Shown here one piece after another: positions 25,075 to 33,889 of a DNA stretch of 64,000 nt (position 1 is the first letter of the stretch; each line of letters opens with the position of its first letter). The stretch lies in NCBI RefSeq assembly GCF_021044425.1, contig NZ_JAJNEC010000005.1, positions 2,294,001-2,358,000 on the forward strand. Reading direction: 5' to 3'. The notes under the pieces are model-generated. The model was not told the DNA's origin. It saw only the letters and a list, made by a program, of their open reading frames with translations, and ran no database searches. Both the position numbers and the translations under genes were made by a program. The DNA is from Niabella pedocola. Lineage in GTDB: Bacteria > Bacteroidota > Bacteroidia > Chitinophagales > Chitinophagaceae.

Positions 25075-27231
25075 TTACTGTGTTACTTTTTTGCGCAGGT
25101 CTTCAATCTCTTTTTCCTTTTGTTGTAATAACCGGTTTAACTCTTCCTTGGAAAGATTCACGGGTTTATCAGTGCCCCCGTTATACCGGTACGATCCTGA
25201 ATCGGGCGCGGCTGTTGCAGATGGATAGCGGTAGGTTCCGGATGCCGGTTCTTTTGCTGCTGTATCAGTGCTCACTGCGGGCTCCCGCCATCTGTAGGAA
25301 GTATCTGTTCCTCCCGTCGTGGTGCTGCTTTCCACGGGACCGTTTTCGCTTTCAAGACTGCCGTTCTCCATCATGGTATACGCAATGTTGGGACTGTAAA
25401 AGCGGTAGTTTCTTCTTTCCCGGATACGGCGGATACCGGATGTTCCCGATTCCACATCTATATCAAGGGTATTGAGTTTTTCGTTTACAGAAGGATCCAG
25501 TTGAACTTTTTTGCCCACCGGCACCTGTACCACTACCTGAACCCGCTGAAGCCGGTACTTGCTGGTTTTGTCTACCGAAAAACCACTGGCCAGGTCCAGT
25601 ATGCTGTCTGAAGATTGAACGGTATACTGGATCTTATTCAAACGGGCCAGGGCGTCTTCATCGGTTTTACCAAAGCTCTGGCGTATCACAGAAACGTGGT
25701 ACAACGAATCGGTGCTCTTATCAAAGCGGATGGAAATATCAGACAGCTTTAAGGTGTCTTTATTTAGGCTGAATCCCGAAACCCGGTCGCCGCGATCCTG
25801 CATCCAGGTAAAATCTCCGTTAAACTCCAGTTCAGGCTGGGAAACGGTAAGGATGAGTTTATTGTTTTTGGGTTGGGTGATAGACACCGGCAATTCTGCT
25901 GTTTGCGCCCGTTTAAAATCTTTTGAAATGCTGCTGATAAACAGCACCAGGAATATCCATCCAAAGGCCCAAAGCCCGCCAAACAACCAGTTCAGGTAAT
26001 TACCGGGGGTGGTTACATTCAGGATCATGCGGAAGAGCCAGATCACTGCGCCAACGATTGGTGCGCCAATAAAAAGCAATACCGTAGCCCAGGCCAGGAA
26101 CTGCTGATTTTCGCTGGTCCAAAGGAAATTATTGAAAGGTGCAAATACATATCCGCTGAACAGCAGGGCCATCAACCCGATAAAGAGCGAAAAAATAATG
26201 GTTCCGAAAACGATCAGGAAAAAGGCCTTGATTACTACTGCGATTCCATGGCCCACGCCCCGGGCACCCTTTCCTGCAGCATTCCCAAATTCCCGGCCGA
26301 AATTCCTGCTATAGGTTTTGCTGGAATTGCCCAAACGTTCTGCCGACTCCTGTACTTCCTTTCCCCAGTTTTTTAACCGGCTGGAAACATCGCCCATCGA
26401 ATTCTGTACATTGTTCTTAATCGAATTAAGATCAACGGGCTGGCCATGCATTTCCATTTTTTCATAAGGGCTGATCGCTTCCGGCAATACGATCCAGAGA
26501 ATAATATAAACAGTAAGGAAGGTTCCGCTCAGAGAGCTGAAGAACACGCCACGGAAAGGGTCAAAGTCTCCGTGACTGAAAATACCATTAATGATACTCA
26601 GGATGAACGGAAGCACAAAGATCAGGCGTACGGTATTGGCCTCTTTTCCGAAGTAGGCGGCAATACCGCTGGCCACACCACCGATCTTTTTATCATCCGG
26701 ATTGCGGAACAGGCGTTTGCCTTTATAACCTTCCAGGTTCCGGGAAGGTAAAAAGATCCACAGCAGGATATAGATCAGGAAGCCGGCGCCAAACCCGCCA
26801 AAGGCAATAATTGCAAACAGCACCCGTACAATAGAAGGATCGATATTGATCCAGTTGGCCACACCGCTACATACGCCACCCAGCACTTTGTTGTTGGCAT
26901 CCCGGTATAATTTCCGGCTGCCTGCGGCAAACGCAGTATAGCCACTATTGGATCCGGTTGTTCCGGCGTCTTCCGCAAAATCCTCCGGCCGGCCCATGGT
27001 AGCAATCATTTCATCTACATCCTCATCGGTAATATGCGGAGCGCCCTTCCGGAGCTTTTCAAACATCAGTTCGGAAAAACGGGCTTCAATATCGGAAATG
27101 ATCTCCTCCTTGCCCGGTTCTTTCGAAAAGTGAAACCGCAGGCTTTCCAGGTACTGTTGCACCTTTTGCGCAGCAGAATCTTCAATAGCTATGCTGCGGC
27201 CGCCCAGTTGTATGTTGATGATCTGTTTCAT
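25075..27231 (-). CDS. PspC-domain envelope stress membrane protein
   Basis: 718 residues. The N-terminal 95 residues are cytosolic and helical (HAAS-like: KEEIISDIEARFSELM, DEDVDEMIATMGRPEDF). Two PspC domains follow (RKLYRDANNKVLGGVCSGVANW and KRLFRNPDDKKIGGVASGIAAYF), each with a membrane helix pair, then further membrane segments at about residues 330-440. A C-terminal beta-rich adhesin-like region comes next, and a final coiled coil (LLQQKEKEIEDLRKKV). It follows a PadR regulator by 16 bases. This PadR-PspC pairing is common in Bacteroidota and suggests regulation of envelope stress. Confidence 0.9.
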   Translation of the reverse strand: MKQIINIQLGGRSIAIEDSAAQKVQQYLESLRFHFSKEPGKEEIISDIEARFSELMFEKLRKGAPHITDEDVDEMIATMGRPEDFAEDAGTTGSNSGYTAFAAGSRKLYRDANNKVLGGVCSGVANWINIDPSIVRVLFAIIAFGGFGAGFLIYILLWIFLPSRNLEGYKGKRLFRNPDDKKIGGVASGIAAYFGKEANTVRLIFVLPFILSIINGIFSHGDFDPFRGVFFSSLSGTFLTVYIILWIVLPEAISPYEKMEMHGQPVDLNSIKNNVQNSMGDVSSRLKNWGKEVQESAERLGNSSKTYSRNFGREFGNAAGKGARGVGHGIAVVIKAFFLIVFGTIIFSLFIGLMALLFSGYVFAPFNNFLWTSENQQFLAWATVLLFIGAPIVGAVIWLFRMILNVTTPGNYLNWLFGGLWAFGWIFLVLFISSISKDFKRAQTAELPVSITQPKNNKLILTVSQPELEFNGDFTWMQDRGDRVSGFSLNKDTLKLSDISIRFDKSTDSLYHVSVIRQSFGKTDEDALARLNKIQYTVQSSDSILDLASGFSVDKTSKYRLQRVQVVVQVPVGKKVQLDPSVNEKLNTLDIDVESGTSGIRRIRERRNYRFYSPNIAYTMMENGSLESENGPVESSTTTGGTDTSYRWREPAVSTDTAAKEPASGTYRYPSATAAPDSGSYRYNGGTDKPVNLSKEELNRLLQQKEKEIEDLRKKVTQ

Positions 27232-27247
27232 TATCGTTGTTTTGTAG

Positions 27248-27580
27248 TTATAGGGGTTTTGTACTTAAGGTATTCACTGCGTTTGATAATTCGTTCCAGG
27301 TTTGTTCCAGCTCTTTATAAAAATCTTCGCCTTTACCGGTAAGCGAAAAATATTTCCGGGGCGGTCCGCTGTTACTTTCCTCCCAGCGGTAGGTAACCAT
27401 TTCCGCGTTCTTCAGGCGGGTAAGCAGGGGATAAAGAGTCCCTTCCAGGATCTGTAAACCGGCTGCCCGCATCTCTTCAATAATATCACTCGGATATACC
27501 TCACCTCTCTTAATAACAGAAAGGATGCAAAATTCCAGGATCCCTTTCCGCATCTGGCTCTGTGTATTATCGATATTCAT
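27248..27580 (-). CDS. PadR-family transcriptional regulator
   Basis: 110 residues from ATG 27580 (MNIDNTQSQMRKGILEFCIL, the usual N-terminus); the longer open frame to 27634 is not supported. A winged-helix domain is seen in SDIIEEMRAAGLQILEGTLYPLLTRLKNAEMVTYRWEES, with the wing residues GPPRKYFSLTGKG and a short C-terminal helix for dimerisation. It probably controls itself and the PspC-domain gene that starts 16 bases after its stop. Confidence 0.92.
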   Translation of the reverse strand: MNIDNTQSQMRKGILEFCILSVIKRGEVYPSDIIEEMRAAGLQILEGTLYPLLTRLKNAEMVTYRWEESNSGPPRKYFSLTGKGEDFYKELEQTWNELSNAVNTLSTKPL

Positions 27581-27817
27581 TTTTAGGGGTTGTTGCACAA
27601 AGGTATTGGCAAAATTTAGTATTTGGCAATGCATAGTACCTTGTTTGGTGCTTTTTGCCGGTTGAAGAAGATAAAATGTCGGTGAATAACAGTAGCTTCG
27701 TTGAGGTCAATCGAGAACAGGCAATCGTCAATGGTGAATAATTAATTATAAAAAGCTGGATGCTAATCACCGGAAGCCGGATGCTCAATTCAAAATCTCA
27801 GATCTCAACCCGCACAC

Positions 27818-28789
27818 ATGAACGTATTCATTACCAAACAGATTCCCCAGGCAGGCCTCACGCTTTTGCAGGATGCCGGTATATCATACACCATTGCTGA
27901 AAAAACATTGCCGCAGGAAGAACTGATCGCCCGGGTAAAATCCTTTGATGCGCTGCTGAGCGCCGGTTTTGTAAAGGCAGACGCGGGCTTCCTGGAGGCC
28001 TGCAACCATTTAAAGGTGTTATCCCTGTTTTCCGTTGGGTATGATAATGTAGATATTGCCGCAGCTACCCGTTTGGGGATCCCGGTTGGCAATACGCCCG
28101 GGGTGCTGAGCAGGGCTACAGCCGATACTGCTTTTTTACTGATGCTTGCGGTATCGCGCAAAGCCTTTTACAACTATCATAAAATTTTGGATGGAAAATG
28201 GCAGGAATTTGAGCCGGTTGCCGATTTAGGGGTCGAACTGTATGGAAAAACCCTGGGGGTGTTTGGGCTGGGGAAGATCGGCTATGAAATGGCAAAGAAA
28301 TGCCGGGCCGCTTTTGACATGCAGGTGATCTACCACAACCGGAAACCCAACCCCGAAGCCGAAGAAGCACTGGATGCCCGGTATGTTTCTTTTGAGGAGC
28401 TGCTGGCACAAAGCGATGTGCTTTCCGTACATGCCAACTTTTCGCCGGAAACAAAAGGCCTTTTTAATAAGGAGGCATTTGGGAACATGAAAGCCGGGTC
28501 CATCTTTATAAATACCGCAAGGGGTGGCCTGCATAACGAGGCCGACCTGAAAGGAGCCCTGGATCATCAAACGATTTGGGGCGCCGGCCTGGATGTAACC
28601 AACCCGGAACCGATGGACCCCCAAAACCCGTTGCTCAAAATGCCCAATGTATGTGTGCTGCCGCATATCGGCTCCGCTACGGTAGAAACCCGCGATGCGA
28701 TGGCCGTAATGGCGGCAAAAAATGTGATCGCCGGCTTAAAGGGTGAGCCGTTGCCAACAGTGGTGAATGCAGCGGTTTACGAAAAATAG
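27818..28789 (+). CDS. D-2-hydroxyacid dehydrogenase (glyoxylate/hydroxypyruvate reductase type)
   Basis: 323 residues. The NAD(P) Rossmann motif is GVFGLGKIGYEMAKK (about residues 148-162). Other family hallmarks are the substrate region FSVGYDNVDIAAATRLGI and NTPGVLSRATAD, the catalytic Arg in FINTARGGLHNEADL, the acidic residue in NPEPMDPQNPL, and the catalytic His in LPHIGSATVETR. Glyoxylate, hydroxypyruvate or another 2-ketoacid is the likely substrate. It is a single gene transcribed divergently from the PadR gene across a region with degenerate repeats. Confidence 0.9.
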   Translation: MNVFITKQIPQAGLTLLQDAGISYTIAEKTLPQEELIARVKSFDALLSAGFVKADAGFLEACNHLKVLSLFSVGYDNVDIAAATRLGIPVGNTPGVLSRATADTAFLLMLAVSRKAFYNYHKILDGKWQEFEPVADLGVELYGKTLGVFGLGKIGYEMAKKCRAAFDMQVIYHNRKPNPEAEEALDARYVSFEELLAQSDVLSVHANFSPETKGLFNKEAFGNMKAGSIFINTARGGLHNEADLKGALDHQTIWGAGLDVTNPEPMDPQNPLLKMPNVCVLPHIGSATVETRDAMAVMAAKNVIAGLKGEPLPTVVNAAVYEK

Positions 28790-29127
28790 GGCTGCCCGCT
28801 GCATGGCGGGATACCGGCTCTTTTAAAATCATCGGCGTTTTGGGCAGGTGGCGGGCTATATATAGCCGTCCCGGACCAGGCGTTAGCTGCATATTTTACT
28901 AAAACCAATTTTTAAGATTCACGGGCCGCGTTTATTTAAGCGCCGGTTATTTTTATCATATTTCTGTTAAGAAAATACATCTTTTGTTAATAACTGTCTA
29001 AAGCCGACCCGGTTATGGTCTGTCCCGGGGCAATGCCGGGTAAAAACTTGCAAACATTTGTTGTATGTTTGAACGCTTGTTTACAAGACAATAATGTCTA
29101 TTTACGTATTAAAAAATGTATGATCGA
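28790..29127. other. Intergenic region with one candidate promoter element
   Basis: This 338-bp gap lies between the dehydrogenase and the S46 peptidase. It holds the TATGTTTG element at 29064-29071 and small GC-rich hairpins near 28840-28880 that could end transcription of the dehydrogenase. No gene is seen. Confidence 0.5.
29064..29071 (+). promoter_or_regulatory. Bacteroidota -7 promoter element of the S46 peptidase gene
   Basis: TATGTTTG fits the TAnnTTTG consensus and lies 56 bases before the ATG at 29128. No good TTTG is found at the usual -33 distance, so the call rests on the -7 box alone. Confidence 0.45.
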
Positions 29128-31290
29128 ATGAAAAAAAGTTTTCTGTTGCTGCTGGTTTTGGTTACCGCAGTATTCCGTTCCCATGCGGATGAAGGAATGT
29201 GGCTGCCGCAGTTACTGGGCCAGCAGGTGTATAACGACATGGTAAAAAAAGGCCTGAAGCTTAGCAAGGAGCAATTGTACAGCATTAATAAAAACTCGTT
29301 AAAGGATGCCATCATCATTTTTGGCGGTGGATGTACAGGCGAAATTGTGAGTTCCGAGGGGCTGATCTTTACCAACCACCACTGCGGGTATGACGCTATC
29401 GCCACTGCAAGCACGGTTGACCATAATTACCTGCGCGACGGTTTTTATGCACGTAATAAAGGAGAAGAAATAAAAACCAAACTAAGTGTGCAGTTCTTAT
29501 TGCGTATTGAAGATGTAACCAAAGAAGTAACTGAGGCCCTGGGTACCCTGAGCGGAAAGGCACGGGCCGACAAACAGACGGAGGTGCTGGCGGCGATCAA
29601 TAAGCGGATGAGTGATGCAGCAGCCAGTATTGAAACCCGGGTGAGTCCCCTGTTTAAAGGCAACCAGTACCTGGCTTTTGTGTATGAACGGTATAGCGAT
29701 ATCCGCCTGGTAGGAACGCCTCCCGAAGCTGTTGGTAAATTTGGCGGTGATACGGATAACTGGGAATGGCCCCGCCATACCGGCGATTTTTCCGTGTTCC
29801 GTGTGTATGCCAATAAACAAAATAAACCGGCTGGCTATGACCCGGCCAATGTTCCCTTAAAACCCAAATGGTTCCTGCCCGTTTCTTTAAAAGGCGTTAA
29901 AGAAGGCGATTTTGCCATGATCTGGGGATATCCCGGCGGAACCAACCGGTATGAATCCTCCTACGGGATCAAACTGGCTACGGATGTAAACAATCCTACC
30001 CTGGTGGAATTAAGGGATGTGCGTTTGAAATATATGTTTGAGCAGATGAAAAAGGATCCGGCCATAAAGTTGAAACTGGCTTCCAGCTATGCCGGTATTG
30101 CCAATTACTGGAAATTTTTCGATGGAGAAACCAAGCAACTGCTGAAGTATGATGTGTACGGACAAAAGAAAGCCGCAGAAGATCGATTCAATGCCTGGGC
30201 AAAAGGAAAACCCGAATACCAGGATATTTTTTCAGACTGGGCCAGGGCCTATGAAGACTGGAAACCTTATGCAAAGGCAAGGGTGTATCTGAATGAAGGC
30301 ATTATGGGCTCTCCGCTGATCGGCTTTGCTGCATCGCTTACTGCGTTAAGAAATGCACTGGCAGCCGGTGCGCCTAAAGCGGATCTCGTTAAAATGGCGG
30401 CCGGTTTATCCGATGCGCGGGACGAATTCATAAAGGAAGAAGACAAGCCTTCCGACCAGAATATCCTGGCAGCCGTTACCCAGATGTATTATGAGCATGT
30501 AGATAAAAGCCAGCAGCCCGAAGCGTTTTACAATGAGCTGCAAACAAAATATGGCAATCTTGCGGATGCCGCTACCTATAAAAAATATGCAGCGGATGTA
30601 TTTGCCAACAGCTTTTTATTTGATGATGCAAAATGGAAGGCATTTGCAGAGAACCCGGAACTGAAAACACTGGAGGCTGATCCGGCATTTGCACAGGCGG
30701 GGGCATTTATCCGTAACTACCAGCAGGGCGTAGGTCCCAAATACCAGGAATTTACGGCAAAGAATAATGATTATGGCCGTTTATACCTGAAAGGGGTAAT
30801 GGCCATGAACCCAACAACGGCAAAAATGATGTACCCGGATGCCACTTTTACCATGCGGGTAAGCTACGGACAGGTAAAAGCATACAAGCCCCGGGATGCT
30901 GTATTTTATGATTATGTAACCACTTCAAAGGGAATACTGGAGAAATATAAACCCGGTGATTACGAATACGACCTGCCGGCAAAACAGATCGAGCTATTGA
31001 AAAAAAGAGATTTTGGTCAATATGCCGACCCCGTACGCAAAGACCTGGTAATAGGCTTTATTACTACCAACGACATCACCGGCGGTAACTCCGGGTCACC
31101 GGTAATTAACGGCAACGGAGAGCTGCTGGGCCTGGCCTTTGATGGTAACTACGAGGCCCTGAGCCACAAACTGGCTTTTGACAAAGACCTGAACCGGACC
31201 ATTAACGTAGATATCCGCTATGTACTGTGGTGCATCGATAAACTGGGCGGGGCCACCAATATTATTAACGAATTGAAACTGGTACGGTAA
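29128..31290 (+). CDS. S46 family dipeptidyl peptidase
   Basis: 720 residues from ATG 29128, which follows a shorter alternative start at 29116 and leaves a signal peptide (KKSFLLLLVLVTAVFRSHA). The mature protein begins with the S46 signature DEGMWLPQL. The catalytic triad is visible: His in FTNHHCGYDAI (about residue 85), Asp in DNWEWPRHTGDFSVFRVY, and Ser in GGNSGSPVIN (about residue 655). The S1-pocket position following the Ser reads LAFDGNYEAL, with Gly where acid-specific DPP11 enzymes have Arg; this favours a DPP7-like preference for non-acidic residues, with moderate certainty. It cuts dipeptides from peptides in the periplasm, feeding the dipeptide epimerase next door. Confidence 0.92.
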   Translation: MKKSFLLLLVLVTAVFRSHADEGMWLPQLLGQQVYNDMVKKGLKLSKEQLYSINKNSLKDAIIIFGGGCTGEIVSSEGLIFTNHHCGYDAIATASTVDHNYLRDGFYARNKGEEIKTKLSVQFLLRIEDVTKEVTEALGTLSGKARADKQTEVLAAINKRMSDAAASIETRVSPLFKGNQYLAFVYERYSDIRLVGTPPEAVGKFGGDTDNWEWPRHTGDFSVFRVYANKQNKPAGYDPANVPLKPKWFLPVSLKGVKEGDFAMIWGYPGGTNRYESSYGIKLATDVNNPTLVELRDVRLKYMFEQMKKDPAIKLKLASSYAGIANYWKFFDGETKQLLKYDVYGQKKAAEDRFNAWAKGKPEYQDIFSDWARAYEDWKPYAKARVYLNEGIMGSPLIGFAASLTALRNALAAGAPKADLVKMAAGLSDARDEFIKEEDKPSDQNILAAVTQMYYEHVDKSQQPEAFYNELQTKYGNLADAATYKKYAADVFANSFLFDDAKWKAFAENPELKTLEADPAFAQAGAFIRNYQQGVGPKYQEFTAKNNDYGRLYLKGVMAMNPTTAKMMYPDATFTMRVSYGQVKAYKPRDAVFYDYVTTSKGILEKYKPGDYEYDLPAKQIELLKKRDFGQYADPVRKDLVIGFITTNDITGGNSGSPVINGNGELLGLAFDGNYEALSHKLAFDKDLNRTINVDIRYVLWCIDKLGGATNIINELKLVR

Positions 31291-31326
31291 ACCTGTAATG
31301 ATTTTTTGAACGTTATTGATGGATAG

Positions 31327-31355
31327 AAAGCGGCGCATAAGCGTCGCTTTTTGTA
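31327..31355 (+). terminator. Terminator after the S46 peptidase
   Basis: AAAGCGGCGC pairs with GCGTCGCTTT (one G-U pair) over an ATAA loop and is followed by a TTGTATTTTT tract. It is only about 10 bases before the epimerase ATG, so the epimerase is either read through or uses a promoter inside this hairpin. Confidence 0.7.
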
Positions 31356-31365
31356 TTTTTAGCAC

Positions 31366-32463
31366 ATGCAATCACTCGTTATTACAAAGATCGATCTCAA
31401 CAAACTGTTCATTCCCTTAAAGGAACCCTTTATCATTTCGCTGGGGCCGCTGTACAATGCGGAAAGCGTTATTGTAAAAATAGAAACCAATACCGGTATC
31501 ACGGGTTGGGGAGAGTGCAGCCCGTTTATGAGCATCAACGGAGAATCGGCAGATACCGGGTTGGTGGTGGGGCGGTACTTTGAAAAAGCCCTGTTGGGAA
31601 CGGATCCCCTGGCGATTGGCGACCGTATCGCAGATATGGACCGGATCATTTACGGGAACAAAAGCATCAAAAGTGCGTTTGATATGGCGCTGTATGATAT
31701 TGCGGCAAAGCATGCCGGCCAGCCGCTTTACAGGTTCCTGGGCGGAAAAAAGGACAAGGAGATTGCCACCGATTATACCGTAAGTGTGGGAGCGCCGGAA
31801 AAAATGGCGGCGGATGCCTTGAAAATAAAAGAACAGGGATTCCCGGTGATTAAGGTGAAGATCGGTAAAGGCGGTGCGCAGGATGTGGAACGGATCCGGG
31901 CGATACGGGCGGCTGTGGGTAATGAGATTCCGCTACGGGTAGATGCCAACCAGGGCTGGAGCAAAGAGGAAGCCATAGAAACCCTGAAAGCCCTGGCACC
32001 TTTTAACATCCAGCATTGCGAAGAGCCTATTCCCCGCTGGCAATTTACGGAGCTGCCAGACATAAAGGCGCAAAGTCCCATTCTCATGATGGCGGATGAA
32101 AGCTGTTGTGACCAGCACGACGTGCAACGGCTCATTAAAATGGGGGCCTGCGATCGCATCAATATCAAACTGGGAAAAAGCGGCGGTATTTATAATGCCC
32201 TTGAAATGATCCGGCTGGCAGAAGCGGCCGGCATGGAAATACAGATCGGCGCCTTCCTGGAATCGCGGCTGGCTATGACAGCCTTTGCGCATCTCGCGCT
32301 TTGCAGTCCGAATATTGTTTATTTTGATTTTGACACCGCGCTGATGTTTAGCGAAGATCCTGTAACGGGCGGTATGGTGTATAAAGAAAAAGGCGTAATA
32401 GAAGTGCCGGATGCTCCGGGGATCGGGGCGGTAATAAAGGAAGACTTCCTCAAGCCGGCATAA
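31366..32463 (+). CDS. Dipeptide epimerase (enolase superfamily)
   Basis: 365 residues with the muconate-lactonizing-enzyme fold. The N-terminal capping domain begins TKIDLNKLFIPLKEPF. The active site shows the KxK pair in FPVIKVKIGKGG (about residues 160-170), metal ligands in RVDANQGW, CEEPIPRW and MADESCCDQHD, and the second-side Lys in INIKLGKSGGI. A late AFLESRLAMTAF motif is typical of L-Ala-D/L-Glu epimerases, which isomerise dipeptides from murein or proteins. Its place right after a dipeptidyl peptidase supports a dipeptide substrate. Confidence 0.88.
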   Translation: MQSLVITKIDLNKLFIPLKEPFIISLGPLYNAESVIVKIETNTGITGWGECSPFMSINGESADTGLVVGRYFEKALLGTDPLAIGDRIADMDRIIYGNKSIKSAFDMALYDIAAKHAGQPLYRFLGGKKDKEIATDYTVSVGAPEKMAADALKIKEQGFPVIKVKIGKGGAQDVERIRAIRAAVGNEIPLRVDANQGWSKEEAIETLKALAPFNIQHCEEPIPRWQFTELPDIKAQSPILMMADESCCDQHDVQRLIKMGACDRINIKLGKSGGIYNALEMIRLAEAAGMEIQIGAFLESRLAMTAFAHLALCSPNIVYFDFDTALMFSEDPVTGGMVYKEKGVIEVPDAPGIGAVIKEDFLKPA

Positions 32464-32471
32464 CAGATATA

Positions 32472-32562
32472 AGTGATCAGCATTTAGCCATCAGCGTCTC
32501 AAATCTGCAATCTGCAATCTGAAATCTCAAATCTGCAATCTGAAAACTAAATGCTGATCGCT
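32472..32562. repeat. Six heptamer repeats inside a 16-bp inverted repeat
   Basis: AGTGATCAGCATTTAG (32472-32487) and CTAAATGCTGATCGCT (32547-32562) are inverted copies with one mismatch. Between them, at 32502-32543, are six consecutive 7-bp units of AATCTGC, AATCTGA or AATCTCA. The whole lies between convergent genes (epimerase and galE). Similar heptamers occur at 62025-62073 and near 27785-27805. Confidence 0.8.
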
Positions 32563-32566
32563 GTTA

Positions 32567-33592
32567 TTACTGCGGCTCTTTGGCCAGCTTCTGCTCCCAC
32601 TCCCAGGCGGTACGCATCATGTCATCCAGGCCATATTTGATATCCCAGCCCAGGCTTTTTACCGCATGGTCGTTATTGGCATAGATGGCGATCACATCAC
32701 CGGGGCGGCGGGGACCGATTTCATAATTCAGTTTGGTGCCGCTTACTTTTTCAAAAGACTGAATGGCTTCCAAAACCGTAACCCCGTTTCCGGTACCCAG
32801 GTTGAAGATCTCGTAATTGCTTTTATTTTTTACTTCTTCCAGGTATTTTATGGCCAGGGTATGCGCATGAGCGATATCGCTTACATGGATAAAATCACGC
32901 AGGCAGGAACCGTCGCGGGTATCATAATCGGCCCCATGAACCGTCATTTTGGGCAGCTTGCCAATGGCGGTTTGCGTAATGGCCGGAACCAGGTTTTGTG
33001 GCCGGCCAATGGGCAGTTCCCCAATCTGGATAGACGGGTGCGCTCCTACCGGGTTAAAATACCGCAGCGCGATCACATTGGTGTCAAACACTTTTGCAAA
33101 ATCAGACAGGATCTGTTCGCCCATTTGCTTGGTAGCGCCGTAAGGAGACTCTGCAGGCTTGGTAGGCGTGGTTTCCACTACCGGTATAGAATCGGGATTG
33201 CCGTAAACGGTACAGGAAGAGGAAAAAACGAAATAAGGGGTATCAAAATCCCGGGCACATTTTAATATGTTGATCAGGGAATTCAGGTTGTTTTCATAAT
33301 AAACCAGGGGCATTTCCACCGATTCGCCCACCGCTTTATAGGCGGCGAAGTGGATAATGCCGGTAATATCCGGGTTTTCTTCAAAAATAGCATGGGTATC
33401 GTCAAAATTGCAGAGGTCTACTTTATAGTTCTTTACATTTTTGCCGGTAATTTTTCCAACATTTTCCAGCACAAAGGGCTGCGAACGGCTGTTGTTATCT
33501 ACTGAAATGACCTCATACCCGTTTTCAATTAAATCAACGATTGTATGCGACCCGATATAGCCACAACCACCTGTCACCAAAATCTTACTCAT
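32567..33592 (-). CDS. galE: UDP-glucose 4-epimerase
   Basis: 341 residues, the family's normal length. The Rossmann motif is TGGCGYIGSHTIVDL at the N-terminus. The catalytic pair lies in SPYGATKQMGEQ (YxxxK), with the preceding Ser/Thr in FSSSCTVYGNP. The substrate region includes ALRYFNPVGAHPS, RDGSCLRDFIHVSDIA and EIGPRRPGDV. It interconverts UDP-glucose and UDP-galactose for polysaccharide synthesis or galactose use. It is a single gene with no close partner. Confidence 0.95.
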   Translation of the reverse strand: MSKILVTGGCGYIGSHTIVDLIENGYEVISVDNNSRSQPFVLENVGKITGKNVKNYKVDLCNFDDTHAIFEENPDITGIIHFAAYKAVGESVEMPLVYYENNLNSLINILKCARDFDTPYFVFSSSCTVYGNPDSIPVVETTPTKPAESPYGATKQMGEQILSDFAKVFDTNVIALRYFNPVGAHPSIQIGELPIGRPQNLVPAITQTAIGKLPKMTVHGADYDTRDGSCLRDFIHVSDIAHAHTLAIKYLEEVKNKSNYEIFNLGTGNGVTVLEAIQSFEKVSGTKLNYEIGPRRPGDVIAIYANNDHAVKSLGWDIKYGLDDMMRTAWEWEQKLAKEPQ

Positions 33593-33833
33593 ATAAATTT
33601 TATTGAGTTACAAAGGTGCGGATTTTTTCGTTAGGTTCAGGGCGCCGGCCCGATTCCGGATGCAATGCCGGTTGGTTGAGACCGCAGATGCGCTACCAGC
33701 TTTACTGGTATTCAAAAATATTGCAGTGGAAGCGCCACAACCGCCATCAGCGTATCTGCGCCAGATAAAAAAATCGCTTACATAAACGGCATTGATTCTG
33801 AGTTTGAAAAAAGCAGGATAGATCAACATACAA

Positions 33834-33861
33834 AAAAAGTACCCGGATCCGGGTACTTTTT
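33834..33861. terminator. 28-bp perfect palindrome, terminator of the phosphate transporter operon
   Basis: Bases 33834-33861 are a perfect palindrome of A-run, GTACCCGG and their complements, centred on GGATCC. Both strands end in T-runs. It is 28 bases past the Pit gene stop, and no other gene ends here. Confidence 0.85.
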
Positions 33862-33889
33862 GTATTTAAATATCAATGCTTCTAAAATG

